Assembly: GCA_026018925.1 (NCBI GenBank)
Contig: JAKSZU010000012.1
Coordinates: 26,401,814 to 26,465,813 of the forward strand
Source of the DNA: Tupaia tana
Taxonomy: Eukaryota; Chordata; Mammalia; Scandentia; Tupaiidae
DNA: 64,000 nt
Direction of reading: 5' to 3'
Positions 22,100 through 33,999 of this stretch are shown here, piece after piece; the stretch's first letter is position 1, and the number at the start of each line of letters is the position of its first letter. Made by a program: the position numbers and the translations under genes. Below the pieces are notes generated by a model that was not told the DNA's origin, searched no databases, and saw only the letters and a program-made list of their open reading frames with translations.

Positions 22100-22850
22100 T
22101 TAACTCAACCACATCTGAGTCTGCTCCCTTCCTAAAAGGCCGGGGCTCCATCCCGCGCCAGCCTCCGGCCTCAGCAGTGAAGGCGGGGTGGGCGGGGCCG
22201 GCAGTGTACACAAGGCTCATCAGCTTCCCTGGGAGGGACCGGCCTACTGGGGTGGAAGATAAAATGTGCTCACTTCCTGGAGCAGCAGCGGGACAGGGGT
22301 GGGGGAGGGGAGGCTGACCTCTGAATCCCACCGGGCCCGTGGTTCGCGGCGATTCCCTAACGCCAAACTTGCAGAGCTGCCTCCCATAAGGCATTTAGCG
22401 TTCAGAATTGGGGTTCCACTCTCTCTACACTTTCACAGCCTAATCTTGGCTGCAAAGGTGCCTCTTCTGTGCTCCTCTTCCCTGCTCCTCTCCCAAATTT
22501 GAACCGACCCCAAACCGCTGAGGTCCCCCTTACTCTCTTCCTCCACTCGTCAACACCCAACCAATCTGCAGGGCGGGTCGAATTCCATGCACTACTGGGT
22601 CAGCGGTGGCTGGCCTGAAAATGGACTTGCTCACTAACCTGGAATATGTGGCCCGACCACTGCTGAGAGTTCTCAGCGGCTTCCTCCTCCTCCACCTCCG
22701 CCAACGAGGTCGGCCGAAAGACTCAGGGGGAGAGGGGCGGGGCCTGGAAGGAGGCGCAGCGGTGGGGTCGGCCCGCCAGGTTGTCCACACCGCCAGAGAT
22801 CCTGCAGGCTCCAGGGGTGTGGTCACCAGCGCCCATCAATGAGGGAGGCC
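22100..22850. promoter_or_regulatory. CpG-rich segment with GC boxes, candidate TRIM6 promoter and exon 1
   Basis: This is GC-rich and CpG-dense sequence in an AT-rich neighbourhood, with GC boxes (GGGGCGGGGCC near 22735, GGGCGGGGCC near 22192). It lies about 5 kb upstream of the TRIM6 start exon. On the minus strand a good donor, TTCCAG|GTTAGTGAG, sits with its exon end at 22639, so a non-coding first exon could lie at about 22640-22850. A run of 16-17 T bases at about 22081-22097 leaves open that the block is a retrotransposed piece on the minus strand; I found no clear target site duplication or AATAAA to support that. Confidence 0.45.
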
Positions 22851-23577
22851 AGAATCTGTTTTGAAGGCAGAAAGGCAAATCTATTGCTCTTGCCTGATTT
22901 TTTGAAGCCTTCGAGAACACCTGAAGGCCAACAATGACTTGGAAATTCTCTTTAGTTTACTTTAATTTTCCAATATTGTATCAGTTGAGTAACAAACCAA
23001 GATAACACACTGGCACCCCATATAAATATATTAGCATGTCTCAAATTAAAATATCTAAAGTTCTGTGAGTAAAAGAGGACCACTTTATAACGGCATGTTT
23101 GTCAAATAGCCTTAAAATTTATCCAGTTAAAATTACATATGTGTGTAATTTTAAAGATATAGGATAACATATATGTTTTATAAATATATATGTGTGCGTG
23201 TGTATATATATATATATTTCTGTGTATATCTGCAAATTTAACCTATATAATTGAGATACCAGGAATCTTTCTTTTTAGATCCTTATGAATATATGCAAAG
23301 CTTATAAAGCCTAGGAACTGTGACTACAAGCAACTGTGACAAAGCAACTTTGAGAGGGAAAGAATGCCAAACGTTTCACCAGAGGGGACTGACCTGGTGA
23401 GTGTCATTGATCTTAGAAGGCAAATCAGGGGAGAGGTCTTAGAAAAAGAAACCAGAGTATCCACATGGAAGTCAGTCAGAGTTGTGCGATGGAGAGAACT
23501 GAGTTAAGCAGTAAGACGCTGCCCTGAATAGTCCTCAGGAAAATGGAAGGTCATTGGAATGTCAAAATAAATTATGC
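22851..23577. other. No gene; AT-rich
   Basis: Only the TA/TG simple sequence is notable. Confidence 0.55.
23135..23230. repeat. TA/TG-rich simple sequence
   Basis: Mixed (TA)n and (TG)n runs, for example TGTGTGCGTGTGTATATATA. Confidence 0.8.
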
Positions 23578-23820
23578 AAGGACTAGCACCTGGTGTAATG
23601 GTTACATTGTTGAATTCTCACATGGGCAACTCTAGTTCTAGTCCCTTACCCAGAAGCTTGAAAGTCACATTGGGCATCTGTGTGTACATGTCCAAAACAC
23701 TTAGAGGAGAATGGAGGAGAAGGGATTCTTGTGTGGCCATCCCCCCTGGGGGGGGTAATTTCTCCCTTTCTGTCTCTGTCTCTCTGGCGAGCTTATGTGC
23801 CCTATAGCAAAACTCTCTGT
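23578..23820 (+). repeat. SINE type A, diverged
   Basis: AAGGACTAGCACCTGGTGTA, the CCCCCCTGGGGGGG hairpin, and CCCTATAGCAAAACTCTC. Confidence 0.85.
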
Positions 23821-23910
23821 AGCAACAACATATGTGTATGTGTGTGCGTGTGTGTGTGTTTGCAGACATGTGTCATTATTCCAATGAGTAGTTTATGTCC
23901 CCAAGTGTTT

Positions 23911-24150
23911 TCTTTTTTAAGAGAGATTTTCTTGCTATAGGGCATGTATACTCACCAGAGAGACAGAAAGTAAGAAATTATCCCCTGGGGGGAAGGCCAT
24001 ACCAATCCTTTCTCCTCCATTCTTTTCTCAGGATTTTGCGTACATATGCACATGTGCCCAGTGTAAGTTTCAAGCCTCTGACTCAGGACTCAAACTGTGG
24101 TAGGCCATGTGGGAGTTCAGTGATGTAACCATTATACAATCTGCTGGTCC
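23911..24150 (-). repeat. SINE type A, diverged
   Basis: TTTTAAGAGAGATTTTCTTG to CAATCTGCTGGTCCC. Confidence 0.87.
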
Positions 24151-24439
24151 CAGTCCTCAGGTATTAAGATGCCCCACAGAGTATACTTTGGATCTCCCAT
24201 CACTGGGCTTTTAGATATATCCAGGTGATGCTGCAAATTGAAACTCACATATGTCCTGAAATTCTTCCAAACCTACTCAAACTACCTAGTGAAAACACCA
24301 ACTTACCATTGGCCCAGCACACTTTAAGTCCCTTGTAATATAAGATGGTGTGATGATACCCAGAGGCTTAGGTGAGATTTCAACTGTCTAGTTATTCCAC
24401 TTTGGAACACTCATTTAAAGATAGCTTGAGGAGGCTATG

Positions 24440-24655
24440 GTGTTTTCAGGAGGTAGTGCACTGATCTACAATGCTGGAAGCCACATGGTTGACCACAGAT
24501 TCAGATCCCAGTTGACCTAAACCATGCTAGGTGCATGTGCCCAAGATTCTGATTAGCTGGAGTGCTGGGGGAGATAGATCACAGTGTCTTTCTCATGAGC
24601 ACCTGTGCACTCACTTAGATGGATACTCTCTCTCTCATGAAATAAATAGAATTTA
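24440..24655 (+). repeat. SINE type D
   Basis: GAGGTAGTGCACTGATCTAC, ATGCTGGAAGCCACATGG and the end CTCTCTCATGAAATAAATAG. Confidence 0.65.
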
Positions 24656-24667
24656 AAAAAACATTAA

Positions 24668-24942
24668 GGGAACCAGCAGTTAGCGTAATGGCTATGTCGC
24701 TGGACTCCCATGTAGTCGACCGTGGTTCGCGTCCCGGACCCAGTGGCTTACAACTCACGCTGGGCGCGTGTGCGTGCGTGCCCAAGATCCCGAGAGGAGA
24801 ATGGAGGAGAAGGGATTGTGGCGTGACCATCCCCCGTGGGGGGTGATTTCTCGCTTTCTGTCTCTCTGTCTCTCTCTGTCTGTCTGGCGAGCACATGCGC
24901 CCTATAGCGAAACCCCCCCCCCCAAAAAAAAAGAAAAAAAAC
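24668..24942 (+). repeat. SINE type A, young
   Basis: GGGAACCAGCAGTTAGCGTA to CCCTATAGCGAAACCCCC and A-rich tail; CpGs largely kept. Confidence 0.93.
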
Positions 24943-25031
24943 CATTAAAATGATAAAAATTAAAGAAAAGAGGCTGAAGAATAAAAAAAATGAAAGGAGG
25001 TCATTGAGAAATCTGTACAAAGGAAGGGTAT

Positions 25032-25293
25032 CAGGCCAGCTTGTGATGTGGTGGTTAAGATGGCTGGATCCCACAGGCTGACTCTGCAGTTTGTGTCCTG
25101 AACCTGGCAGCCTGAAAAACATGCCAGGCACATGTGCACGCATGCCTGAAATCCTGAGAGGAGAGTAGAGAAGGGACTGCAGCATGGCCATGATCCCTGC
25201 GGGGTGATTTCTTACTTTCTCTCTCTCTGTCTTTCTCCTGTGATCACATGCCCTATCGGGGTGGGGGTGGGGTCTTAAAAAAAAAAAAAAAAA
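25032..25293 (+). repeat. SINE type B
   Basis: CAGCTTGTGATGTGGTGGTT to A17. TSD AAAGGAAGGGTA at both ends. Confidence 0.88.
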
Positions 25294-25302
25294 GGAAGGG
25301 TA

Positions 25303-25545
25303 ATGGGGCCAGATGGTGATACAGTTGTAAAATGCAAAATGCTGTGCAAGGCTGACCCACATGAGAGGGTTCCAGATTCATGTGTGGAGACTTCCCTGGG
25401 CACATGGCCCATAATCTGGGGATGACTGAGGCTGGGGTGGATCATGATGTGAGGACCTTATTGGAAGTATTGTCTCTCTCTTTCTCTCTTTCATTCATGT
25501 ATGCAAGAGAGCAGTGAATAAACTTCACCAAAAAAAAAAAAAAGA
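25303..25545 (+). repeat. SINE type D
   Basis: GGGGCCAGATGGTGATACAG, then GAGGACCTTATTGGAAGTAT, CT-rich part, GAGCAGTGAATAAAC and A-run. Confidence 0.6.
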
Positions 25546-25905
25546 GAGAGGATACTTGCTGTCTAGAGAAAGTGCAAGCCAAGGGGAAAAAAATGAAGAG
25601 ACGATATAGAAGCTAGAAAGAAAATTAAACAAAATGTCCCTTCTTCCTTTATGTTTGTCCCAAATACACTACTGATATCAAATTCCATCTTTTTCACATC
25701 AAACTGAATTTTCTACCAGGTGAAGCATTGATGGAGGTAATTCTGTCCTATGAATTCCTCCCTGCTTTCATAAAGATTGTACATTAAGGGTTTTTTTGGT
25801 GCTGCAATGTGAATTACTAGAACATTTTTTCTCCATTCTCACATTTTGATCCCTAAATACCACATTTTTTCCTAAACTCAGATTATACGAAGTACAGCAT
25901 CAGAA

Positions 25906-26151
25906 CCAGTAGATAGAGTAATGGCTATGTCACTGGACTCCCATGTAGTCAACCATGGTTCAAGTTTCAGACCCAGTGGCTTAAACTCATGCTGGGTGCA
26001 TGTGCGTGCGTGCCCAAGATCCCAAGAGGAGAATGGAGGAAAAGGGATTGCTGTGTGGCCATCCCCTCTGGGGGATGATTTCTCGCTTTCTGTCTCTCTG
26101 TCTCTCTTTCTGGCAAGCGCATGCGTCCTATAGCAAAATCCTCTCCAAAAA

Positions 26152-26194
<43 letters not shown>

Positions 26195-26195
26195 A
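25906..26195 (+). repeat. SINE type A with a long (AAAT)n tail
   Basis: ACCAGTAGATAGAGTAATGG to CTATAGCAAAATCCTCTCC; the tail at 26148-26194 is about 11 AAAT units. Confidence 0.92.
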
Positions 26196-26269
26196 AGTAT
26201 ATCACCAGTGAAGAATTTCTCTCCTTGGTTCATCCTTGGTTCATATATTGATCTTATAGAGATAAAGTT

Positions 26270-26535
26270 TCTTAGACCACTCAGGCTACTATAACACAAT
26301 ACAATAAATTGGGTAGCTTACAACAGAAATTTATTTCTAGAAATTTATTTCTAGAAACCAAGAAATCTAAGATCAAGGCAGTAGCAAATTTGGTATCTAA
26401 TAAGGGCCTATTCCTCACCCATATTGTTTTCTCACAGAGTGCTAGGGCCAAATAAGCTCTCTGCGGACTTTTCGTAAACATTTTAACCTCATTTAGGAGG
26501 ACTCTGTCCTCATGTTCTACCTCCCAAAGATATCA
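26270..26535 (+). mobile_element. Ancient interspersed repeat, family not named
   Basis: CTCAGGCTACTATAACACAA, GGGTAGCTTACAACAGAAAT and the later CTCATTTAGGAGGACTCTGTCC follow a widespread old mammalian repeat whose name I cannot give safely. ATTTCTAGAAATTTATTTCT is locally duplicated. Confidence 0.5.
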
Positions 26536-26539
26536 CCTC

Positions 26540-26793
26540 TTGTATTTATTTTTCACTTGTTAGAGGGTGTGTGAGTACAGAGAATGCCACAGAGAGAGAG
26601 AAAGAGAGACAGAGAAAGGAAGAAAGCACTCCCTTACTGGGTAGTTGTGACATGATCTTTTCTCTTCATTTCTCCACCCTGTGGGAATTTTGGGCACACC
26701 TCCAGTGTTTTTCAAGCCTCTGAGGCAGAGATTTGAACTGTAGTTAGCCATATGGGATCTGGATCCCTAGACCACTAGGTTGTGGAGCCAGCC
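26540..26793 (-). repeat. SINE type B
   Basis: AGAGGGTGTGTGAGTACAGA to CCTAGACCACTAGGTTGTGG and GAGCCAGCC. Confidence 0.75.
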
Positions 26794-27249
26794 TGGCACG
26801 ATGTCTTAATACTATCATCTTGGGGGTGTTAAAATATCAGTATATCACTGAGAAAGCTTCTGTATTTCCGCTTTAGTTTTACATTTAGTTTAGTTTCTGT
26901 AAGTAAACTACAACCTCACTTGGAAAACTGCTTACTTAGCGGGTTGCTAAGTTACAGCAAGTCACAGTAGCCACACTTCAGTCAGTCACTGAAAGCCCAC
27001 CCTTTAGACTGTTCATGCAGCCTAAGGTTGAGCTATAATCTATTCAATTATTTCTCTACCTCACTCCCTCACTTTCGTTTTTTGTATGTCACTTTCCCTT
27101 TCTGGAACATAAATATTGCTGGACCTGGGGCTACCTGGAGTCCCTTGGAAGCCATTCTAAAGGCTTTGATTTGAACTGTCAATTAAATTTCACTAAATTT
27201 AATTGCCTGAAGTTTTTCTTTTAATTGAGATGAAAAGATTTCAACATAT

Positions 27250-27507
27250 ATTATTATTATTATTTTTTAATTTGGCACAGGATGCATGAGCTTACTGGAG
27301 AGAGAAAGAGAAAGTAAGAAGGCACCCTCTTGGGGGATGGCCAGGCTACAATCCCTTCTCTTCATTCTCCTCTCAAGATTTTGGGCATGCATGCATGCTC
27401 GCACATGAGCCAGTGTGTTTTTCCAGTGTCAGCGTTTGGGACTCAAAATACCCAGTTGGCCGTGTGGGATCCAGCTTCCCCAACCACTATGCCACCAGCT
27501 AGCCCTC
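27250..27507 (-). repeat. SINE type B
   Basis: (ATT)n tail, TTGGCACAGGATGCATGAGC to CCACCAGCTAGCCC; TCAACATATA on both sides. Confidence 0.85.
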
Positions 27508-27778
27508 AACATATACATTCTGGAGAGGGCACAGACATTCAGATTTTAGCACAAAGCAACTACTTTTAAAAACTATTTAGCAAATGATTTAACTAATCAT
27601 TTTAATTGCTAGTTATAATATAAAACACTTGCATATCTATGGTATAACAAATAAAAGAATAACTATGTGTGTGAGCAAATCAAACTTATGCGTTTTTTGG
27701 GCCTTCCTTGCTCTTCTGTTGTGTTCTCAAGCAATTTAGTTACTGGCCCTGAACAGGAGTTCTGCTTGAGTTAAATTC

Positions 27779-28051
27779 TTACCTGAGGTAGTCATTTGGA
27801 CCCTCTAGATGAGATGACAGATTGGCACCTTGAGCCACTGGCCTTTGACAATAGAAAGGCTTATGATCTTTGATCTTGGAGCAGTCGGAGCAGTCTTGTC
27901 TTTCCCCAGCATGGCTTACTTCCTTTACGTGGAGCATGGGGCAGTCATGTCTTACCGGAATGACTTTCTGCCCCTCAAATTTTCCTCTATTGCTCTGCTC
28001 CCTTAAAAACTCCAGCGTGCTGTGAGAGGGGGGTGGTGCAGGGCAGAGCAA
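27779..28051 (-). other. Open minus-strand segment ending in a splice donor, unrecognised
   Basis: A 90-residue open frame in sequence without recognisable repeats runs into CTACCTCAG|GTAAGAATT at about 27782. The protein (HVKEVSHAGERQDCSDCSK and so on) resembles nothing I know. It lies on the TRIM6 strand about 11 kb upstream. It could be a distal exon of a transcript, an old LTR piece, or chance. Confidence 0.25.
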
Positions 28052-28376
28052 AATCTGCAGCTATCAATCCATCTTTTGGCCCAATCCTTTCTCCCTTTTC
28101 TGGAAGTTATCTTCTGGAAAGTAAACTTTTATAAATATTCTGTGGAATTGTCTGCATCATTTTTTGGTGCCCAGCAGACAACATGTAGTAAATATTTTCA
28201 TTGTATAGGTATGGAGAATCAGAGGTTGAGAATTGAAAAAAAATGTTCAAAATTATATATTAAATTGATAGTAAATCTAGGACTGACACTATATTCTGCC
28301 TCCGAGTTGCAGCCTTTGTATTGCTTTAACTCGAAGACAAGCTATTGTAGATGTTGGAATGAATCTACAATAATAT

Positions 28377-28655
28377 GGGGGCCAGCAGGTGTCATAGTGA
28401 TTAAGGCACTGGACTCTCACATGGTCTACTGTGGTTTGAGTTCTGGACCCAGTGGTTTGAAACTTGCACCGTACGCTAGTGCGTATGTGTGTGTGCATGC
28501 CCAAAATCCTGAGAGGAGAATGGAGAAGAAGGGATTGTGGCATGGCCATCTCCCTGGGGAGGGGTGGTGGTGGTGGTTTCTCACTTTCTGTCTTTCTGTC
28601 TCCCCAGAAAGTACACACTCCCTATAGCAAAAATTTATTTAAAAAAAAAACAAAA
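28377..28655 (+). repeat. SINE type B, close to A
   Basis: GGGGGCCAGCAGGTGTCATA to CCCTATAGCAAAAATTTATT; CTACAATAAT on both sides. Confidence 0.87.
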
Positions 28656-28660
28656 CCCTA

Positions 28661-29548
28661 CAATAATGTAGTATAATTTGTGCATGTCAGGAGTGGGTGC
28701 AATGGGTAGATACAGATCGAAAATAACAAAAATAAACTAAACTTTCATATGATCATAAATATATTAGGTAAATGATATAATAAACCTCATGTCAGGAATC
28801 AAAGAAGGTATCTCAGGAGGTGAAACATGAGAGAAATTCAAGGGGTGGCAGGAGTTTTGTAAGTGAAGGAGAGAAGGAACAGTGTGCATCAGTATTTGTG
28901 GTGGGAAAAATTCTGTTCTGTACTCTGAAGGGAGTTTGGTGCAAGACAGAGTAATAAAACATAGACCATGCAGTGCCTTATGTCATAATAGTTTTTGTTT
29001 TGAACTTAAGAATAATGAAACACTGAAAGTTCTTAAGGGAGTCATAACTTCAGATTTGCATTTTGATAAAAACAGTTCAGATTATAGTCAAGGAAATCTG
29101 AACAGATTCTAGGGGAGAAAAATGAGAAGCTAAGGAACCACTTACAAAGTATACACTATGTTGGGAAGGGGGCAAAAGTCAGGGATGATTGTATTTATAT
29201 CAGTGCAGCTGAAGAGCTGGGTGGATTTAAGATGATTAAATATTTGTAAAATAGGACAGTTTAATGAAATTCATATGAATGAATTAAGAGGTTAAAGGAG
29301 ATACCTAGGATGACTCTTAGTCTAAGACTAAATCTAAAAATTAAAAAAAAAAAAAGACAGAATTTTTTTTTTCTTATTGGAGGACTTCCATGATAAAAAG
29401 GAGATGCACGAATTAAGAGAACACACATTAAGAGCACAAATGGGGGCACTTATTGGTTTAATGATATTTCCTAGAGGAATATATCCCTATAGAACCAGGA
29501 ATTTTGTGGGGTTTTGTTCATTTTCTCTTGTTAATAACAGGAATACTT
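28661..29548. other. No feature recognised
   Basis: AT-rich; short ORFs without domain signal. Confidence 0.55.
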
Positions 29549-29757
29549 GGGGCTAGCAGATGGTGTGGTGGCTAAGGTACTGGATTCCCACATAGCCAAC
29601 CGTGGTTTGAGTCCCAGACCTGGCAGCTTACTTTCTCACTTTTCCTTTCTCTCTCTCTCTCTGTGTCTCTCTGTGCTAAAGTTAAAATAATAATAATAAT
29701 AATAATAATACCAAATAAAATTAAGTTAAATAAAGAAATAAATCTTAAAAAAAAATA
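29549..29757 (+). repeat. SINE type C
   Basis: GGGGCTAGCAGATGGTGTGG, CT-rich part, (AAT)8 and TAAATAAAGAAATAAATC; rough TSD AACAG(G/C)AATAC. Confidence 0.87.
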
Positions 29758-29881
29758 ACAGCAATACCTGAATCTGGGTAATATACAGAAAATACAGATA
29801 AAGCCCATGATTTTGGAGTTTGAGGTCAAGGAGCCACATCTGGCTCCAGAAAAGGACTTTTTGTTAATGAGGTCTTCTTTA

Positions 29882-30057
29882 TTTATGTATTTATTTTTTA
29901 AAGAATTATTTAATTAACTTTTTATCATTATTATTTTTAAAAATTTTGACGAGATAGAGAGAGAGAGTGAGAAAGCAAACTAGCAGGTCCAGGACTTGAA
30001 CCATAGTCAGTCATATAGGAATCCAACACCTCAACCACCACACCACCTGCTGGTCCC
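29882..30057 (-). repeat. SINE type C
   Basis: AT-rich tail to CACACCACCTGCTGGTCCC; TGAGGTCTTCTT on both sides. Confidence 0.88.
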
Positions 30058-30365
30058 GGTGAGGTCTTCTTGTTAGTAGGAACTCTCAACAGAGTCCTGA
30101 GGAATAAAAGACCATCACATAGCAAGAGAGCTGGAGCATGTATATCTTGGTCTATGCTGATCTTGCTCATTCTTCTTACAAAGTTCTCATGATTTAATTA
30201 TGAGGGCTCTTCTCTGATGACCTTATCTCATTCATCACCTCCCAAACACTCTACCTCTTATTACTATAGTCAGATTAGGTCTCTGCCCTCTTTACTAATG
30301 GAAACTATATCTTAAAATATATATTTTGGGAGTGTACATTCAAACTATAGAAATAGGTTGGAGTT

Positions 30366-30612
30366 GGGACCAGCAGATATCATAATGGTTACATCACTAG
30401 ACTTCATGTAGTAAACTGGGTTTGAGTCTCAAACCCAGTGGCTTAAAACTCAGCTTAAAATTCATGCTGGGCATATGTGCATGCCTTCCCAAAATCCTGA
30501 GAGGAGAATGAAAAAGGGATTGTGGCATGGCCAACTCTTGGGGGCTCTGTCTCTGGCAAGCACACATGCTTTCTGGTAAAAATCTCTCTCTCTAAAAAAG
30601 AAAAGAAAGAAA
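30366..30612 (+). repeat. SINE type A, diverged
   Basis: TGGGACCAGCAGATATCATA to TCTGGTAAAAATCTCTCTC, with a small internal duplication of AACTCAGCTTAAAA. Confidence 0.83.
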
Positions 30613-30739
30613 TAGGTAAGAGTTAACCAAAGGACATTGGTGTAGAGAATACAATGAGCAATTGCTTAATGATAAGAATGACATGAATTTATAAGAAGCC
30701 AAAGTGATGGTAGCAAGTTAGTACTTTCTCTGAGGTGTT

Positions 30740-31100
30740 TGTATTCGTCATGGTTCTTCAGAGAAATAGAACTGATAGGACGCGTGTATGTATATAGAGT
30801 GATTTATTTTAAAGATGTGACTCATGTGATTATAGAGGTTAGCAGGTCTAAAATGTGGAGTAGGCTGCAGACTGAGAAAGAGCCTATGCTGCAATTTAAG
30901 GCCACATGCTGTTTGCTAACAGGATTCCTCCTCAGTTGTAGGAGGTCAGTTTCTTGTTCTCTTTGGGCTTTCAACTGATTGAACAAGGCCTACCCACACT
31001 ATGGAGGACAATCTGCCTTCCTCAAAGTTAACCTATTTAAAATTAATCTCATCCAAAAATACCATGATAGAAAACACCCAAAATAGTGTATGACCACATA
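30740..31100 (+). mobile_element. Ancient interspersed repeat, family not named
   Basis: TTCTTCAGAGAAATAGAACT, GTGATTATAGAGGTTAGCAG and TTAATCTCATCCAAAAATAC match in order an old repeat common to placental mammals. Confidence 0.5.
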
Positions 31101-31164
31101 AAAGAGCTAGATTTTCTTTAATGTATGTTTTTCATTAATGTAATCATTCCAACATTGAACTGCT

Positions 31165-32290
31165 ATTTCAATTCCCGGAGCCAACTGGGAGCTAGAAAAG
31201 AATGGGGCTTACCATCATCAGCCATTAGAGAAATGCCACTCAAAACCACCATGTGGTACCACTTTCACACACTCTGATGGCCAGAATCAAATAAGTTTTG
31301 GTGAGGATGTGGAGAAATTGGAGCCCTTATTTGGTGCTGCTGGAAATACAAGGTAAGTCACTTTGGAAAATTGCCTATTTGTTCCTCAAAAGGGTTTATA
31401 GTTATAATATGACTCCTAGGTATTGTTAAAAATATGTTTTTAGACCAATTTAATTTAGCAGTTTCATCGAGTAAGAAATGATTTGTGAATAGAGAAGCCC
31501 CAGAACTTGTTCGGAGGAACGTGGGTTTGCTCCATGGTTGAGTGACATTTATAGACAGGAAAAAGAAAGTGACAGAGAAAAAATTTAGAAGTGAGAGAAG
31601 TGAGGCGAGAAACAGCCAGGTTGATTACAGCTTAGTGTTTGCCTATTTGAACACAGTTTAAACAGTGAGCTGGCTGTGACACACTGAAGTACAGCAGCCA
31701 TGATGGCTGTGACTCAGCTATTTCTTATGGAAATAGACTCAGAAGCTTGGTTGTGCTTTGTTTACAAGAACTCAATATGCCAGCAGAGAGGCCTTCTAGG
31801 TCCAAGAGAAATGAAAACATAATTTCACATAACAGCTTCTACACGAATGTTCATAGCGGCATCATTCATAACAGCCAAAAAGTATCAAGAATCTGAATGT
31901 ACTACCATCTAACAAACGAATACATAAAAGTTGCATATCCATACAATGACATATTATTCAGCTAAAAAAGAAATGAATATATATCTGATATATATCATAA
32001 TGTAAATGAACCTTGCAAACAACTATGATAAGTGAAATAAGTCAGACATAAAAAGACACATAATTTCATTTACATGAAATGTCCTGAATAAGCAAAACAG
32101 TAGAGATAAAAAGTAAATTACTGGTTACCCAGACTAGTAGCTAGGAAAAAAGGGAGAGTGATTGCTAAAGGATACGATTTTCAGGGGGGGAGGTAATGGT
32201 AATGTTCTAAAATTGATTGTGGTGATGGCACAGCCCTGTGAATATAATTTTAAAAATATGGACTTTTATATGCAGAAGAGGTGAATTGTG
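31165..32290 (+). mobile_element. LINE-1 3' fragment (sense), with an inserted segment
   Basis: AGAGAAATGCCACTCAAAAC, GTGAGGATGTGGAGAAATTG and later ATTCATAACAGCCAAAAAG are sense L1 ORF2-end sequence. About 370 bases at about 31424-31793 are not L1 and interrupt it; CTAGGT occurs on both sides. The insert could be a solo LTR or a DNA element. Confidence 0.8.
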
Positions 32291-32294
32291 TAAT

Positions 32295-32940
32295 ATGTGA
32301 ATTATACAGACTGTTCCCCATTTACAATGGCTCAGCTTATGATGATTTAAAGATTTTATCATGCTAAAAAAAGCAATAAATATTTAGGAGAAGCCGTACT
32401 TCCGGTATCCATACAACCTTTCTGTTTTCCACTTTTAATATAGTATTCGATAAATCACATGTGATATCTAACACTGTTATAAAATAGGCATTGTGCATCT
32501 CAGTAGGTGGTGTGGTAGTTAGGGCACTGGATTCCCATATAACCACCTGTTGTTTGAGTTTCAGACAGGTGGCTTGAAAATCATACCAAGTGCATGTGCA
32601 TGCAAGCCCAAAATTTCAAGGGGAGAATGAAGGAGAAAGCACAGCGATATGGCCATCACCCCTGAGGGTGATTTCTCACTATCCCTCTTTCTGTCTCTTT
32701 CCATCAGGTCCAACATTCCCTATAATAAAAACCTAGGAAAAAAAACAAAGGCTTTCTGTTAGATGGTTTTACCTAGCTGTATGCTAATGCAAGTGTTCTG
32801 AGCACATTTGAGGCGGGCTAGGCTATACTATGCTGTTCAGTAGTTTGGATGTATTGAATGCATTGTCAACATATGATAGTTTTAATTTACAGTAGGCTTA
32901 CTGTAATCAACCACATTGTAAGAAGAGCATCTGCATCTCA
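32295..32940 (+). mobile_element. DNA transposon fossil (Tc1/mariner-like, tentative), split by a SINE
   Basis: CCATTTACAATGGCTCAGC, GTACTTCCGGTATCCATACA and AAGTGTTCTGAGCACATTTG are in the order of a known old mammalian DNA transposon. The SINE at 32492-32747 splits it. Confidence 0.5.
32492..32747 (+). repeat. SINE type B
   Basis: TCAGTAGGTGGTGTGGTAGT to CCCTATAATAAAAACC; splits a DNA transposon, with AGGC(A/T)TT(G/C)TG on both sides. Confidence 0.83.
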
Positions 32941-32954
32941 ATAAAGCTCTAACT

Positions 32955-33035
32955 GAAAGAAAGAAGAGAGAAGGAGAAATAAAGAACAAAAGAAAGGGGA
33001 AAAAATGAAAGAAAAGAAAGGAAGGAAGAACAGAA
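32955..33035. repeat. Purine-rich simple sequence
   Basis: GA-rich tract of the (GAAA)/(GGAA) kind. Confidence 0.8.
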
Positions 33036-33249
33036 ACTGGGCTTGCCTCCTGAAGCAACAAAGGAAGGGGTCATGTAATCTGCTGATCTCAATCTACTCT
33101 TGCCTGATGGTTCAGTGTTTATCCAAGGCTTCCAACTGCTTCTCTTACCTCACGTCACTTCCTGAACCAGAGTCTGCTGGACACAAGCCTGTAGACATGG
33201 CCCAAGAACAATTTTTCTAGGTTGTCTCTCCAAGCTTGGGTTACATTTT

Positions 33250-33441
33250 TTAAAAAAGAATTATTTACTTAATTTTACTTATTATTATTGTTATTTTTAA
33301 AATTTGTGTTAAAGCACATGCACTCACCAGAGAGAGACAGAGAGAGAGAGGGAAAGTGAGAAAGCCAGTCACTAGGTCCAGGACTTGAACCATAGTCAAC
33401 CATGTGGGAATCCAGCACCTTAACCACCACACCACCTACTG
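33250..33441 (-). repeat. SINE type C
   Basis: AT-rich tail to CACACCACCTACTGGCCC; TTGG(G/A)TTACATTTTT on both sides. Confidence 0.9.
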
Positions 33442-33459
33442 GCCCTTGGATTACATTTT

Positions 33460-33712
33460 TCATTTTATTTATTTCTTGTTTAAGGTTTTTGTCATAGGGC
33501 ATGTGCACTCACAGGTGAGAGACAGAGAGGGAAAGTGAGAAATCAGCCTCTAGAGAAGAGAGCCATGCTGCAATCCCTTCTCCTCTACTCTTATCCTGGG
33601 ATTTTGGGCAAACTTGCACATGTGTCTGGCATAATTTTCAAGTCCCTGGGTGTGGAGCTCCAACTGAGTTGGGTCACATGGGAGTCTAGTGCCTTAACCA
33701 CTACACCCTCCT
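33460..33712 (-). repeat. SINE type B
   Basis: TTAAGGTTTTTGTCATAGGG to CCTTAACCACTACACC; TTACATTTT on both sides, so it entered beside the previous SINE. Confidence 0.85.
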
Positions 33713-33999
33713 TCGGTTTACATTTTAATCTGGCAAAATTTCCTACATTTCTGCACCCAACACCAACCAACTGCTGAGGTCTGCTAGTCGTAAAAGCCTC
33801 CCAGTAGGAGATGAAGGCTGCCAGGCTGTCAGGCTTCAGGGATCCCAGCCTGCACATGCAGATCTGAGGAGCAGTGAAATCTCTGAGGGAGTTGGAAGGA
33901 AGAAAAAGAAAGCATGGGATGCATAAGTGGGTTAAGGGACGGGAGATACCAGAAAAACCTGCTGAAAGAGTCAAATTCAAAATCCATCGTGTCAGTCCC

